NCBI RefSeq assembly: GCF_009761815.1
Contig: NZ_RWIN01000113.1
Span: 19,947 to 83,946 of the forward strand
From: Pseudomonas sp. PB120
Lineage (GTDB): Bacteria; Pseudomonadota; Gammaproteobacteria; Pseudomonadales; Pseudomonadaceae
Reading direction: 5' to 3'
DNA: 64,000 nucleotides
The translations under genes and the position numbers were made by a program. The notes below the pieces were generated by a model. That model had not been told where the DNA came from, made no database searches, and saw nothing but the letters and a program-made list of their open reading frames with translations. Positions within the stretch are counted from its first letter, which is position 1. Every line of letters begins with the position of its first letter. Shown piece after piece: positions 1-8,637 of this stretch.

Positions 1-1
1 T

Positions 2-829
2 ATCCAGTTGCGTCTGGTGCGCGGCACCGGCCCTGCCGGTCGTGTCTTGCACGAAGACCTCGACACTTATCTGGCCCAGGGTCAGTCGAATGCGTCGACC
101 GCTACCGCCGCTTACGCCCAGCGTCTCGACGAAGAGCAAATCCCGGTGATCGGCATGCGCCGCAAGATTGCCCAGCGCATGCAGGACGCTACTCAACGTG
201 CCGCTCATTTCAGTTATGTCGAAGAAATCGACGTCACGGCGGTGGAAGAGCTGCGTGCGCACCTGAACGAAAAACACGGTGCTACCCGCGGCAAGCTGAC
301 CTTGCTGCCGTTCCTGGTCCGCGCCCTGGTCGTCGCCCTGCGCGACTTCCCGCAGATCAACGCCCGTTACGACGACGAAGCCCAGGTCATCACCCGCCTC
401 GGCGCCGTACACGTCGGCATCGCCACCCAGGCCGACATCGGGTTGATGGTGCCGGTGGTGCGGCACGCCGAAGCCCGCAGCCTGTGGGATAGCGCTTCCG
501 AAATCTCACGCCTGGCCACCGCCGCGCGCAATGGCAAGGCCAGTCGCGATGAGCTGTCCGGCTCCAGCATCACCCTGACCAGCCTCGGCGCCTTGGGCGG
601 AATCGTCAGCACGCCGGTACTGAACCTGCCGGAAGTGGCGATCGTCGGCGTCAACAAAATCGTCGAACGCCCGATGGTCGTCAAAGGCCAGATCGTGATT
701 CGCAAGATGATGAACCTCTCCAGCTCCTTCGATCACCGCGTGGTCGATGGCATGGACGCGGCGCAATTCATCCAGGCTGTACGTGGCCTGATCGAACAAC
801 CCGCCACGCTGTTCATGGACTCTTTTTAA
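2..829 (+). CDS. bkdB: Branched-chain 2-oxo acid dehydrogenase E2 (dihydrolipoyl acyltransferase), C-terminal part
   Basis: The reading frame is open at the left edge, so only the last 275 residues are present; the lipoyl domain lies outside the window. What remains is the end of the peripheral subunit-binding domain (RGTGPAGRV near the edge), a linker, and the whole catalytic acyltransferase domain, with the conserved DHRVVDG active-site motif near the C terminus. The enzyme transfers the branched acyl group from lipoyl lysine to CoA in valine, leucine and isoleucine breakdown. An E3 gene follows after 11 bases, the order of the Pseudomonas bkd operon, which favours a branched-chain over a pyruvate or 2-oxoglutarate role. 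Confidence 0.93.
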   Translation: MQLRLVRGTGPAGRVLHEDLDTYLAQGQSNASTATAAYAQRLDEEQIPVIGMRRKIAQRMQDATQRAAHFSYVEEIDVTAVEELRAHLNEKHGATRGKLTLLPFLVRALVVALRDFPQINARYDDEAQVITRLGAVHVGIATQADIGLMVPVVRHAEARSLWDSASEISRLATAARNGKASRDELSGSSITLTSLGALGGIVSTPVLNLPEVAIVGVNKIVERPMVVKGQIVIRKMMNLSSSFDHRVVDGMDAAQFIQAVRGLIEQPATLFMDSF

Positions 830-840
830 CTGGAGCAGAC

Positions 841-2223
841 ATGCAAACTTTGAACACCACGCTGCTGATCATCGGTGGCGGCCCCGGCGGTTACGTGACG
901 GCGATCCGTGCCGGCCAACTGGGCATTCCGACCATTCTGGTGGAAGGCGAATCCCTGGGCGGTACCTGCCTGAACATCGGCTGCATTCCATCGAAAGCGC
1001 TGATCCACGTCGCTGAACAGTTTCACCAGACACAGCACCACAGCCAACACTCGGCGTTGGGCATCAGCGTATCGGCACCGACCCTCGACATCCGCAAGAG
1101 CGTTGAATGGAAGGACGGCATCGTTGATCGCCTGACCACCGGCGTTTCGGCACTGCTGAAAAAGCACAAGATCCAGGTCATACAAGGCTGGGCGAAGGTG
1201 ATCGACGGTAAAACCGTCGAAGTCGGTGACACACGCATTCAGTGCGAGCACCTGGTGCTGGCCACCGGATCGAAAAGCGTAAACCTGCCGATGCTGCCGA
1301 TCGGCGGGCCGGTCATTTCCTCCACCGAAGCGCTGGCGCCGACGTCCGTGCCAAAACGGCTGATCGTGGTCGGTGGCGGTTACATCGGGCTGGAACTGGG
1401 GATCGCCTATCGCAAGCTGGGCGCTGACGTCAGCGTGGTCGAGGCTCAGGATCGCATCCTGCCGGCTTACGATGCCGAACTGACTCAGCCGGTGCATGAC
1501 GAACTGAAAAAGCTCGGGATAAAGCTTTACTTGAAACACAGCGTTCAAGGCTTTGATTCTCATAGCAATACACTTCAGGTTCTGGCGCCTGGCGGCGACA
1601 CCTTGAACCTGGAAACCGATCAGGTGCTGGTGGCGGTTGGCCGTAAACCCAATACCCAGGGCTTCAACCTCGAAGCGTTGAAACTGGACATGAACGGCTC
1701 GGCGATCAAGATCGACAACCGTTGCCAGACCAGCATGCGCAACGTCTATGCCATCGGCGACCTGAGCGGCGAACCGATGCTCGCGCACCGGGCCATGGCT
1801 CAGGGCGAGATGGTGGCCGAGCTGATCAGCGGCAAGTCCCGCGAATTCAACCCGACCGCTATTGCAGCCGTGTGCTTCACCGACCCGGAACTGGTGGTGG
1901 TCGGCAAGACCCCGGACGACGTCAAAGCGGCGGGCCTGGACTGCATCGTGTCGAGCTTTCCGTTTGCAGCCAATGGCCGGGCGATGACCCTGGAGTCGAA
2001 AAGCGGCTTCGTACGGGTGGTCGCTCGTCGGGACAATCATGTGATTGTCGGCTGGCAGGCGGTTGGCGTGGGTGTCTCGGAGTTGTCGACGGCGTTTGGC
2101 CAGAGCCTGGAAATGGGCGCCCGGCTGGAAGACATCGCCGGCACCATCCATGCGCACCCGACGCTCGGCGAGGCCGTGCAGGAAGCCGCGCTGCGCGCCT
2201 TTGGCCACGCATTGCATCTGTGA
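841..2223 (+). CDS. lpdV: Dihydrolipoyl dehydrogenase E3 of the branched-chain complex
   Basis: A 460-residue flavoprotein disulfide reductase that reoxidises the dihydrolipoyl groups of E2 with NAD+. The N-terminal FAD motif GGGPGG is at residues 12-17, the redox pair Cys43/Cys48 sits in GGTCLNIGCIPSKA, a second nucleotide motif (VGGGYIGLE) is near residue 180, and the C-terminal catalytic His439/Glu444 lie in HAHPTLGEAV. Length is normal for the family. It starts 11 bases after bkdB with a GGAG-type ribosome site, so the two are co-transcribed. Pseudomonas carries several E3 genes; position in the bkd operon identifies this one as LpdV. Confidence 0.93.
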   Translation: MQTLNTTLLIIGGGPGGYVTAIRAGQLGIPTILVEGESLGGTCLNIGCIPSKALIHVAEQFHQTQHHSQHSALGISVSAPTLDIRKSVEWKDGIVDRLTTGVSALLKKHKIQVIQGWAKVIDGKTVEVGDTRIQCEHLVLATGSKSVNLPMLPIGGPVISSTEALAPTSVPKRLIVVGGGYIGLELGIAYRKLGADVSVVEAQDRILPAYDAELTQPVHDELKKLGIKLYLKHSVQGFDSHSNTLQVLAPGGDTLNLETDQVLVAVGRKPNTQGFNLEALKLDMNGSAIKIDNRCQTSMRNVYAIGDLSGEPMLAHRAMAQGEMVAELISGKSREFNPTAIAAVCFTDPELVVVGKTPDDVKAAGLDCIVSSFPFAANGRAMTLESKSGFVRVVARRDNHVIVGWQAVGVGVSELSTAFGQSLEMGARLEDIAGTIHAHPTLGEAVQEAALRAFGHALHL

Positions 2224-2270
2224 TTCAGCACGATTGATGACGGCAGGGATGGCCCCATCGCCAGCAGGCT

Positions 2271-2474
2271 GGCTCCCACAGTTGGAATGCATTCTCCTGT
2301 AGGAGCCAGCCTGCTGGCGATTTCTTGAGACCAACTCGATTTATCTGCCCGTCATCCGATAGTCCGGGGGCAGGCGGGCTCCCACAGTTGGAATGCATTT
2401 CCCTGTGGGAGCCAGCCTGCTGGCGATTTCTTGAGACCAACTCTATTTATCTGCCCGTCATCCGATAGTCCGGG
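2271..2474. repeat. 98-bp tandem duplication holding REP palindromes, lpdV-ilvE spacer
   Basis: The 349-base spacer 2224-2572 holds two almost identical 98-bp units, 2271-2368 and 2377-2474 (period 106). Each starts with GGCTCCCACAGTTGGAATGC, contains the REP-like palindrome GAGCCAGCCTGCTGGCGAT and ends with CATCCGATAGTCCGGG. A further REP arm lies at about 2256-2280. Differences are a few substitutions. Nothing else is evident apart from the leader of ilvE. Confidence 0.85.
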
Positions 2475-2572
2475 CTGCGAAACAGGCCCGGAATGAAGTA
2501 TTGTTGTCCCCATCCAGAAAAACGTCAGAAGCCTTGAACCGTTTCGGCGGTTGTTAAGTGATAGAGGGTGTC

Positions 2573-3592
2573 ATGGGTAACGAAAGCATCAATTGGGACA
2601 AGTTGGGTTTTGACTACATCAAGACAGACAAACGCTATCTGTCGCACTGGAAAAATGGCGAGTGGGACGCGGGCACCCTGACCGAAGACAATGTGCTGCA
2701 CATCAGCGAAGGCTCCACTGCCCTTCACTATGGCCAGCAATGCTTCGAGGGCCTGAAGGCCTATCGTTGCAAGGACGGCTCGATCAACCTGTTCCGTCCG
2801 GATCAGAACGCCGCACGCATGCAACGCAGCTGCGCTCGCCTGCTGATGCCACAGGTGTCCACCGAGCAGTTCGTCGAAGCCTGCAAGGAAGTGGTTCGTG
2901 CCAACGAGCGTTTCATCCCGCCTTACGGCACCGGCGGCGCGCTGTACCTGCGCCCGTTCGTGATCGGCGTGGGTGACAACATCGGCGTGCGTACCGCTCC
3001 CGAGTTCATCTTCTCGATCTTCTGCATCCCGGTCGGCGCTTACTTCAAAGGTGGCCTGACCCCGCACAACTTCCTGATCTCCAGCTACGACCGCGCAGCC
3101 CCACAAGGCACCGGTGCAGCCAAGGTCGGTGGCAACTACGCCGCCAGCCTGATGCCAGGTTCCCAGGCCAAGAAAGCGCACTTCGCCGACGCCATCTACC
3201 TGGACCCGATGACCCACACCAAGATCGAAGAAGTCGGTTCGGCCAACTTCTTCGGGATCACCCACGACAACAAGTTCGTCACCCCGAACTCGCCGTCGGT
3301 GCTGCCGGGTATCACCCGTCTGTCGTTGATCGAACTGGCTAAATCGCGTCTGGGTCTGGAAGTGGTTGAAGGTGACGTGTTGATCGACAAGCTGTCGGAC
3401 TTCAAGGAAGCCGGCGCTTGCGGTACCGCTGCCGTGATCACCCCGATCGGCGGCATCAGCTACAACGACCACCTGCACGTGTTCCACAGCGAAACCGAAG
3501 TCGGCCCGGTCACCCAGAAGCTCTACAAAGAGCTGACCGGTGTGCAGACCGGCGACGTCGAATCCCCAGCGGGCTGGATCGTCAAGGTGTGA
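2573..3592 (+). CDS. ilvE: Branched-chain amino acid aminotransferase
   Basis: A 339-residue PLP fold type IV transaminase that interconverts valine, leucine and isoleucine with their 2-oxo acids, a fitting neighbour of the bkd genes. The long form with the N-terminal NWDKLGF region is the BCAT2-like type common in Pseudomonas. Lys184 in GAAKVGGNYAAS is the expected PLP lysine, and the FEGLKAYR and GTAAVITPIG motifs are present. I chose ATG 2573, behind a GAGGGTG ribosome site; an upstream in-frame start at 2558 would add five residues without a better site. A strong terminator follows. Confidence 0.95.
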   Translation: MGNESINWDKLGFDYIKTDKRYLSHWKNGEWDAGTLTEDNVLHISEGSTALHYGQQCFEGLKAYRCKDGSINLFRPDQNAARMQRSCARLLMPQVSTEQFVEACKEVVRANERFIPPYGTGGALYLRPFVIGVGDNIGVRTAPEFIFSIFCIPVGAYFKGGLTPHNFLISSYDRAAPQGTGAAKVGGNYAASLMPGSQAKKAHFADAIYLDPMTHTKIEEVGSANFFGITHDNKFVTPNSPSVLPGITRLSLIELAKSRLGLEVVEGDVLIDKLSDFKEAGACGTAAVITPIGGISYNDHLHVFHSETEVGPVTQKLYKELTGVQTGDVESPAGWIVKV

Positions 3593-3613
3593 CCTGACAC
3601 TCGTGGCATCGAA

Positions 3614-3647
3614 GCCCTCCATCGCACTGGCGATGGGGGGCTTTTTT
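3614..3647 (+). terminator. Rho-independent terminator of ilvE
   Basis: GCCCTCCATCGC pairs with GCGATGGGGGGC (3614-3641) around a four-base loop and is followed by six T (3642-3647). It touches the end of the convergent gene at 3646. Confidence 0.9.
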
Positions 3648-4488
3648 ATGCGCCCGTGCCTCGTTCGTCCGCACCCGACATGATCCGCTTGCCTCCCCTG
3701 CCCTTGATGCCACTGGCCTGTCCGTCCTGCTGCTTGCCGGTACGTGCCTGGGTGATCAACCCGGGAATCAACGCACCCTCTGGCAGGTTCTTCCAGAACC
3801 GCGCCGGCAGGTGTCCTTGCATGACTTTCGGGTTCAGACGAGCCGGGTTGAAGGTGTGACTGTAGTACGTCAACCACATCGTGCCGTGCGGGTCGTCGGC
3901 GTTCTGCGCCAGTTGTTGCCATTCAACCGGACAGCGGCGTTGATGAATCAGCTGCTCGCCATCGTAGTAAACCCCGTCCCGTGGCGTCGCGATCATCCAG
4001 CGATGACGGCCCATGCGCCCGATGAAGTGCTCGCTGGCCCGGTGCAGGATGTCGTGCGCCGGTTCGTGCCACGCGACGTACTGCGGCCCTTCTTCCTGCG
4101 GCGTTGCAACGAAGCGGACAAATGCATGCAGATGATGAGATTCACGCTGTATCTGTTTGATTCTTCTTTGAAATTCACTGCCAAGCTTGTCACCCGCCAG
4201 CATCGCCGTGCGATCACCATGGCTGACGCGCCACAGCACTTCGTACAGCAGGCTCCAGCGCTGGTCACCGCGATAACACGCGGCACGCTCAAGGGTATCC
4301 AGCAGCGTTCGCGGAATGCGCGCCTGAAACGGACCCTGTGTGTCCGGCAGCCCCTCGTCGCTGGCAAACAGGTCTGCCACCCCTTCATTGGCCCAACTGA
4401 CCAGGCTCGGGTCCACCTCATGGCTGAGCAGCCAACGGGCTTGCTGTCGCCACGTGTCGAACAGGTCGTCGCAATCGAGGGTGATCAT
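3646..4488 (-). CDS. TIGR03915-type putative DNA repair partner protein
   Basis: A 280-residue protein that I recognise as the partner nearly always encoded beside the radical SAM protein upstream. Motifs seen include PQYVAWHEPAHDILHRA (residues about 140-156), HRWMIATPRDGVYYDG and TYYSHTFNPARLNPK, with a basic, disordered C-terminal tail. The ATG at 4488 overlaps the upstream stop codon as ATGA, so the two are translationally coupled; a GTG at 4494 is the alternative. The biochemical reaction is not established; a DNA repair or modification role rests on gene pairing and on the LexA box in front of the pair. Confidence 0.8.
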   Translation of the reverse strand: MITLDCDDLFDTWRQQARWLLSHEVDPSLVSWANEGVADLFASDEGLPDTQGPFQARIPRTLLDTLERAACYRGDQRWSLLYEVLWRVSHGDRTAMLAGDKLGSEFQRRIKQIQRESHHLHAFVRFVATPQEEGPQYVAWHEPAHDILHRASEHFIGRMGRHRWMIATPRDGVYYDGEQLIHQRRCPVEWQQLAQNADDPHGTMWLTYYSHTFNPARLNPKVMQGHLPARFWKNLPEGALIPGLITQARTGKQQDGQASGIKGRGGKRIMSGADERGTGA

Positions 4489-5705
4489 CCCCACAACCCC
4501 ATTTGCTGCGGTTGCGGGCGGTCGCGTAACTGCTGGTACAACAGCTGACTGGTGACCTCCGCCTGCTGCGGGTGGTAATCACTGGTGATGAAAAACGGCT
4601 TGGCCTTGGCCAGCACGCAGCGCATTCGGGCCAGGTCTTCATAGCGGATACGGCGCTGTTGGCGCAATTCCACCAGGCGCTCGGTGGTGCGAAGGCCGAT
4701 GCCGGGAATCCGCGAGATCAACGACGCCTCGGCGCGGTTGAGGTCCAGCGGAAACACTTCTCGATGCTCCAGGGCCCAGGCCAGTTTCGGGTCGATGTCG
4801 AGCGCCAAGTGCCCCGGCCCCTTGAACAGTTCCCCGGCGGTAAAGCCGTAGCTACGCAACAGAAAATCGGCCTGGTACAAGCGGTGTTCGCGCATCAGCG
4901 GCGGTGCCGCCAGGGGTACGCTTTTCGGGCTGTTGGGGATCGGGCTGAACGCCGAGTAGTAAACGCGGCGCAATCGATAGTTGCCGTACAGCGCCTGAGC
5001 ACTGTGGAGAATGGTGCTGTCGTCGGTGTCATCGGCGCCCACGATCATTTGCGTGCTCTGCCCGGCCGGGGCGAACTTTGGCGCTCGGGGTTCGTTGAGG
5101 GCGGTCTGCTCGCCGGTGTAGATGGTCTGCATGGCTTGCTTGATCGAGCCCAGTTGTTTTTCAGGGGCCAGGGTTTGCAGGCTGGCGTCGGTGGGCAGTT
5201 CGATGTTGACGCTCAACCGATCGGCATAGCGCCCGGCTTCTTCGATCAGCGCCGGGTCGGCTTCAGGAATGGTCTTGAGATGGATGTACCCGCGAAACTC
5301 ATGGTCTTCACGCAGCAATTTGGCGACACGGATCAACTGCTCCATGGTGTAGTCCGCCGAGCGAATGATCCCCGAGCTGAGAAACAGTCCGCTGACGCAA
5401 TTGCGCCGGTAGAAATCTAGGGTCAGCGTCACCACTTCTTCCGGCGTGAAGCGCGCGCGGGGCACGTCACTGGAGCGACGGTTGACGCAATACTGGCAAT
5501 CGTAGAGACAGAAGTTGGTCAGCAGGATCTTCAGCAACGACACACAGCGCCCGTCCGGCGTATAGCTGTGGCAGATGCCCATGCCGTCGGTCGAGCCCAG
5601 CCCGCGCTTGCCCTCGGAGCTGCGCTTCGGCGCGCCGCTGCTGGCGCAGGACGCGTCGTACTTGGCGGCGTCGGCGAGAATGCTGAGCTTGTCGATGAGT
5701 TCCAT
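4485..5705 (-). CDS. Radical SAM putative DNA modification/repair protein (TIGR03916 type)
   Basis: A 406-residue radical SAM enzyme. The iron-sulfur motif CxxxCxxC is Cys66, Cys70 and Cys73 in NFCLYDCQYC. The C-terminal quarter carries a helix-hairpin-helix segment (SLISRIPGIGLRTTERLVEL), a DNA-binding element, consistent with the family's predicted role in DNA repair. I start it at ATG 5705, behind AAGG; a longer frame from 5759 would place the SOS box inside the coding region. The box 14 bases upstream predicts induction by DNA damage. The downstream gene overlaps by four bases. Substrate unknown. Confidence 0.85.
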   Translation of the reverse strand: MELIDKLSILADAAKYDASCASSGAPKRSSEGKRGLGSTDGMGICHSYTPDGRCVSLLKILLTNFCLYDCQYCVNRRSSDVPRARFTPEEVVTLTLDFYRRNCVSGLFLSSGIIRSADYTMEQLIRVAKLLREDHEFRGYIHLKTIPEADPALIEEAGRYADRLSVNIELPTDASLQTLAPEKQLGSIKQAMQTIYTGEQTALNEPRAPKFAPAGQSTQMIVGADDTDDSTILHSAQALYGNYRLRRVYYSAFSPIPNSPKSVPLAAPPLMREHRLYQADFLLRSYGFTAGELFKGPGHLALDIDPKLAWALEHREVFPLDLNRAEASLISRIPGIGLRTTERLVELRQQRRIRYEDLARMRCVLAKAKPFFITSDYHPQQAEVTSQLLYQQLRDRPQPQQMGLWG

Positions 5706-5718
5706 GGGGCACGCCTTA

Positions 5719-5738
5719 TACTGTGTGGATATACAGTA
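5719..5738 (-). promoter_or_regulatory. LexA (SOS) operator
   Basis: TACTGTGTGGATATACAGTA is a near-perfect match to the gammaproteobacterial SOS box: CTG, ten bases, CAG, with TA extensions on both sides. It lies 14-33 bases upstream of the radical SAM start codon, a position from which LexA would block transcription. Confidence 0.85.
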
Positions 5739-5837
5739 TAGAGACAACGACTCAGACACAAGCCATCAACACGCCGGTGATCGGATTCAGAAAAGGGCTC
5801 GCGCCCGCCATGCAAGGTCTCCCCCTCTCGAACCGTT

Positions 5838-5900
5838 AAATGCTAATTACTGATTACCATCTGTTTTTATATGCATATTTTTAATAATTAGCTTAGATCG
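5838..5900 (+). promoter_or_regulatory. AT-rich upstream region of the TonB receptor, with ATTAGCTTA motif
   Basis: The spacer 5739-6096 holds one distinctly AT-rich block (about 5838-5900) in otherwise GC-rich DNA. ATTAGCTTA at 5887-5895 recurs, inverted, upstream of the ABC importer operon at 15377-15385. I see no clear -35/-10 pair. Co-regulation of the two units is an inference. The rest of the spacer shows nothing. Confidence 0.45.
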
Positions 5901-6096
5901 AACCGGTATTTCCAAGTCTCTGCTTAGATCTTTAAGGTAACCCTACCGCCGGCCCAATGCCGATCCGGTTGATCGAGACGAGCACACGCCGCTCACGCCC
6001 CCACTCATTCCGCGTCAAAACGCCCAAGCGGCGCACGGAGCTCAATCGGCCCGCTGCTGCCTGGCGCGTGCGAACAATTTGAACAATGGCCTCTCC

Positions 6097-8592
6097 ATGC
6101 GTGCAGCTTCCCGTTTTGTCCCTGCCAAGGCTCGCCAGCGCCTGCCTTATTTTGCCCCGTGCCTGCTGGCGCTGGCATTACCGTCGAGTTTTACCTGGGC
6201 GGACAGTACCGACCCGGACAGCGAGAAACGCCTTGATACGGTAACGGTCGTGTCCACCGGCAACCGTGGCAGCCAGCGCACCGTCGCCGACAGCCCGGCG
6301 CCTATCGATGTGATCAGCAATGAGCAACTGACCAAGACCGGCAAGACCAACCTCAAGGACATCCTCGGCGCCTTGATCCCGTCGCTCAACTTTCCCTCAC
6401 GCAACATCGGCGGCACGTCCTGGCTGGTGCCCGGCTTCACGATGCGTGGCTTGAATGGCGACGAAGCGCTGGTCCTGGTCAACGGCAAACGCCGGCACAA
6501 CACCGCCGTGATGAACAACCAGGCGCGCCTGGCCAACGGCGGCACCCCGGTCGACCTCGACCGGATTCCGGTGTCGCTGATCGACCACATCGAAGTCCTG
6601 CGCGACGGTGCCTCGGCGCAATACGGTTCCGATGCGATTGCCGGCGTGATCAACATCATCCTCAAAACCAAGGACAACGGCGGTACGTCGGACACGACCA
6701 CCGGGCAGACCTATTCCGGTGACGGTTTCGTGCTCAACCAGCAGACCAACTACGGTGTGGCGTTGCCCAACGATGGCTTCCTCAACTTCTCCATCGATGC
6801 CAAGAAGAGCGAGCGCACGTACCGAAACGAGGTGGCGACCTCGCGGCTGTACCCGCTGGTCAATGGTCGTCCCGACCCGCGTGAAGCGACCGCCGACCGG
6901 CACTTCTATGGCAAGTACTACGGCAACCCCGACGAGCGCACCGTGGACACCGGCTACAACCTTGAGCTGCCGCTGCCCGATGACCTGCTGTTTTATTCCT
7001 TCTCGACTTTCAGCTACAAGGACGCGGCGTCCTATACCGGCAGCGTGCTGCCCAACAGCGTACGAAACATCGAGTCGGTCTACCCCAACGGCTTTCTCGG
7101 CGAGCGCGGTATCTATGAGCGTGATTACCAGGTGGCGGCCGGCCTGAAAGGCGCACTGCCCTTTAACGGTTGGGAACAATGGTCGTGGGACGCCAGTTCG
7201 ACCTACGGCGAGGATCACGCGAATTTGAATGGCCTGACCGGCCTCGCAGCGTCTTTCGGGCCGACCAGCCCGACCTCGTTCCACCTGTCCACGCAAACCT
7301 TCAACCAGTGGACCAACAACCTCGACTTCAGCCGCCACTTCGACGTCGGGTTGCCAAAACCGCTGGACGTCTCGTTGGGCGTCGAGCACCGCCGGGAAGA
7401 ATTCAAGGTTGAGTCCGGCGACCCCGAGGCGTATCTGCTCGGCCCTTACACCACGCCGGCCGGCGTCCATCCACCCGCGGGCGGTGGCATTTACAGCGCC
7501 TTGACCCCGGATGACGCGGGCGACATCTCGCGCAACAGCTATGCCGGTTATGTCGACCTAGGCACCAACATCACCGAAAAATGGTACACGGGCCTCGCCG
7601 GACGTTTCGAACACTACGACGACGCGTCGGGCAATACCGCCATCGGCAAGCTGACCACCCGTTATGAACTCACCCCGGAATGGGCCGTTCGCGGCACTTA
7701 CAACACCGGTTTCCGCGCGCCGTCCCTGGCGCAGATCAACTACTCGACCACCGCCGCGACCGCCACGGTCAACGCCGACGGCAGCTACAACCAGTTCTAT
7801 ACCAAGCTATTGCGGCCGGATTCTCCCGAAGCACGTGCCCTGGGCGCAGAGCCGCTGAAGCCGGAAAAATCGCAGAACGTCAGCGTGGGCGTGGTGTACC
7901 AGCAAGGGCCGGACCTGCGCGTGACCCTCGATGCGTACCAGATCGAGGTCAAGGACCGCATCGTGCAAACCGGCCTGCTCACCGGGCCCGCCGTGTCAAA
8001 CGTGCTCTTGAGTGCCGGCCTGAACCCGGATCTCGCCGGTCAGTACTACACCAACGCGGTGGACACCCGCACTCGGGGCGTTGACCTGGTCGGCGAATAC
8101 ACCCAGCACCTGATCAACGGCTGGGGCAAGGTCAACTGGAGCGCCGCCTACAGCTGGAACCGCACCACCATCCTCGATATCGCCAATACCCCGGCGCAGC
8201 TTTCGTCCCTGGGCAACACCCTGTTTGACCGTCAGAAGCAGGCCGACCTGACCAAGGCCTTGCCGCGCGACCGCATTGCCCTCAACGGTTTGTGGAGCGT
8301 GAACGACTACAACGTGAACCTGCGCCTGACCCGCTACGGCAGCTACACCGAAGTCAGCACCCTGCCGATCAACGACCGCACCTTCAGCCCGAAATGGATC
8401 ACCGACCTGGAAGTGTCCAAGGACCTGACCAAGTCCCTGAGCCTGGCGCTGGGCGCCAACAACCTGTTCGACAAATACCCCGACAAGATCGGCGTGGTCA
8501 GCCCCGACAACGGCGCCGGCCAGTACGGCATCTTTTCGCCGTTCGGCATCAACGGCGGCTTCTATTACACCAAGGTTTCCCTGCGCTTCTAA
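6097..8592 (+). CDS. TonB-dependent outer membrane receptor
   Basis: An 831-residue receptor. A basic start and hydrophobic stretch (LPYFAPCLLALALPSSFTWA) make a Sec signal of about 34 residues. A plug domain follows, with the conserved GFTMRGLN, VLVNGKRR and EVLRDGASAQYGSDAIAGVI motifs, then a 22-strand barrel ending in YTKVSLRF with a terminal Phe. The start is uncertain: ATG 6097 or an in-frame TTG at 6079, neither with a good ribosome site. The adjoining monooxygenase and convergent importer suggest uptake of an organic nutrient rather than a siderophore; that is inference. Confidence 0.88.
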   Translation: MRAASRFVPAKARQRLPYFAPCLLALALPSSFTWADSTDPDSEKRLDTVTVVSTGNRGSQRTVADSPAPIDVISNEQLTKTGKTNLKDILGALIPSLNFPSRNIGGTSWLVPGFTMRGLNGDEALVLVNGKRRHNTAVMNNQARLANGGTPVDLDRIPVSLIDHIEVLRDGASAQYGSDAIAGVINIILKTKDNGGTSDTTTGQTYSGDGFVLNQQTNYGVALPNDGFLNFSIDAKKSERTYRNEVATSRLYPLVNGRPDPREATADRHFYGKYYGNPDERTVDTGYNLELPLPDDLLFYSFSTFSYKDAASYTGSVLPNSVRNIESVYPNGFLGERGIYERDYQVAAGLKGALPFNGWEQWSWDASSTYGEDHANLNGLTGLAASFGPTSPTSFHLSTQTFNQWTNNLDFSRHFDVGLPKPLDVSLGVEHRREEFKVESGDPEAYLLGPYTTPAGVHPPAGGGIYSALTPDDAGDISRNSYAGYVDLGTNITEKWYTGLAGRFEHYDDASGNTAIGKLTTRYELTPEWAVRGTYNTGFRAPSLAQINYSTTAATATVNADGSYNQFYTKLLRPDSPEARALGAEPLKPEKSQNVSVGVVYQQGPDLRVTLDAYQIEVKDRIVQTGLLTGPAVSNVLLSAGLNPDLAGQYYTNAVDTRTRGVDLVGEYTQHLINGWGKVNWSAAYSWNRTTILDIANTPAQLSSLGNTLFDRQKQADLTKALPRDRIALNGLWSVNDYNVNLRLTRYGSYTEVSTLPINDRTFSPKWITDLEVSKDLTKSLSLALGANNLFDKYPDKIGVVSPDNGAGQYGIFSPFGINGGFYYTKVSLRF

Positions 8593-8637
8593 CCCGCAAC
8601 ATGAGCTCCGATACTTTATCCAGAAAAGGAAATGGCC

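Noticed and set aside
826..2334. 502-codon open frame on the minus strand
   Set aside because: Antisense to lpdV, which has full E3 motifs; no ribosome site or known domain.
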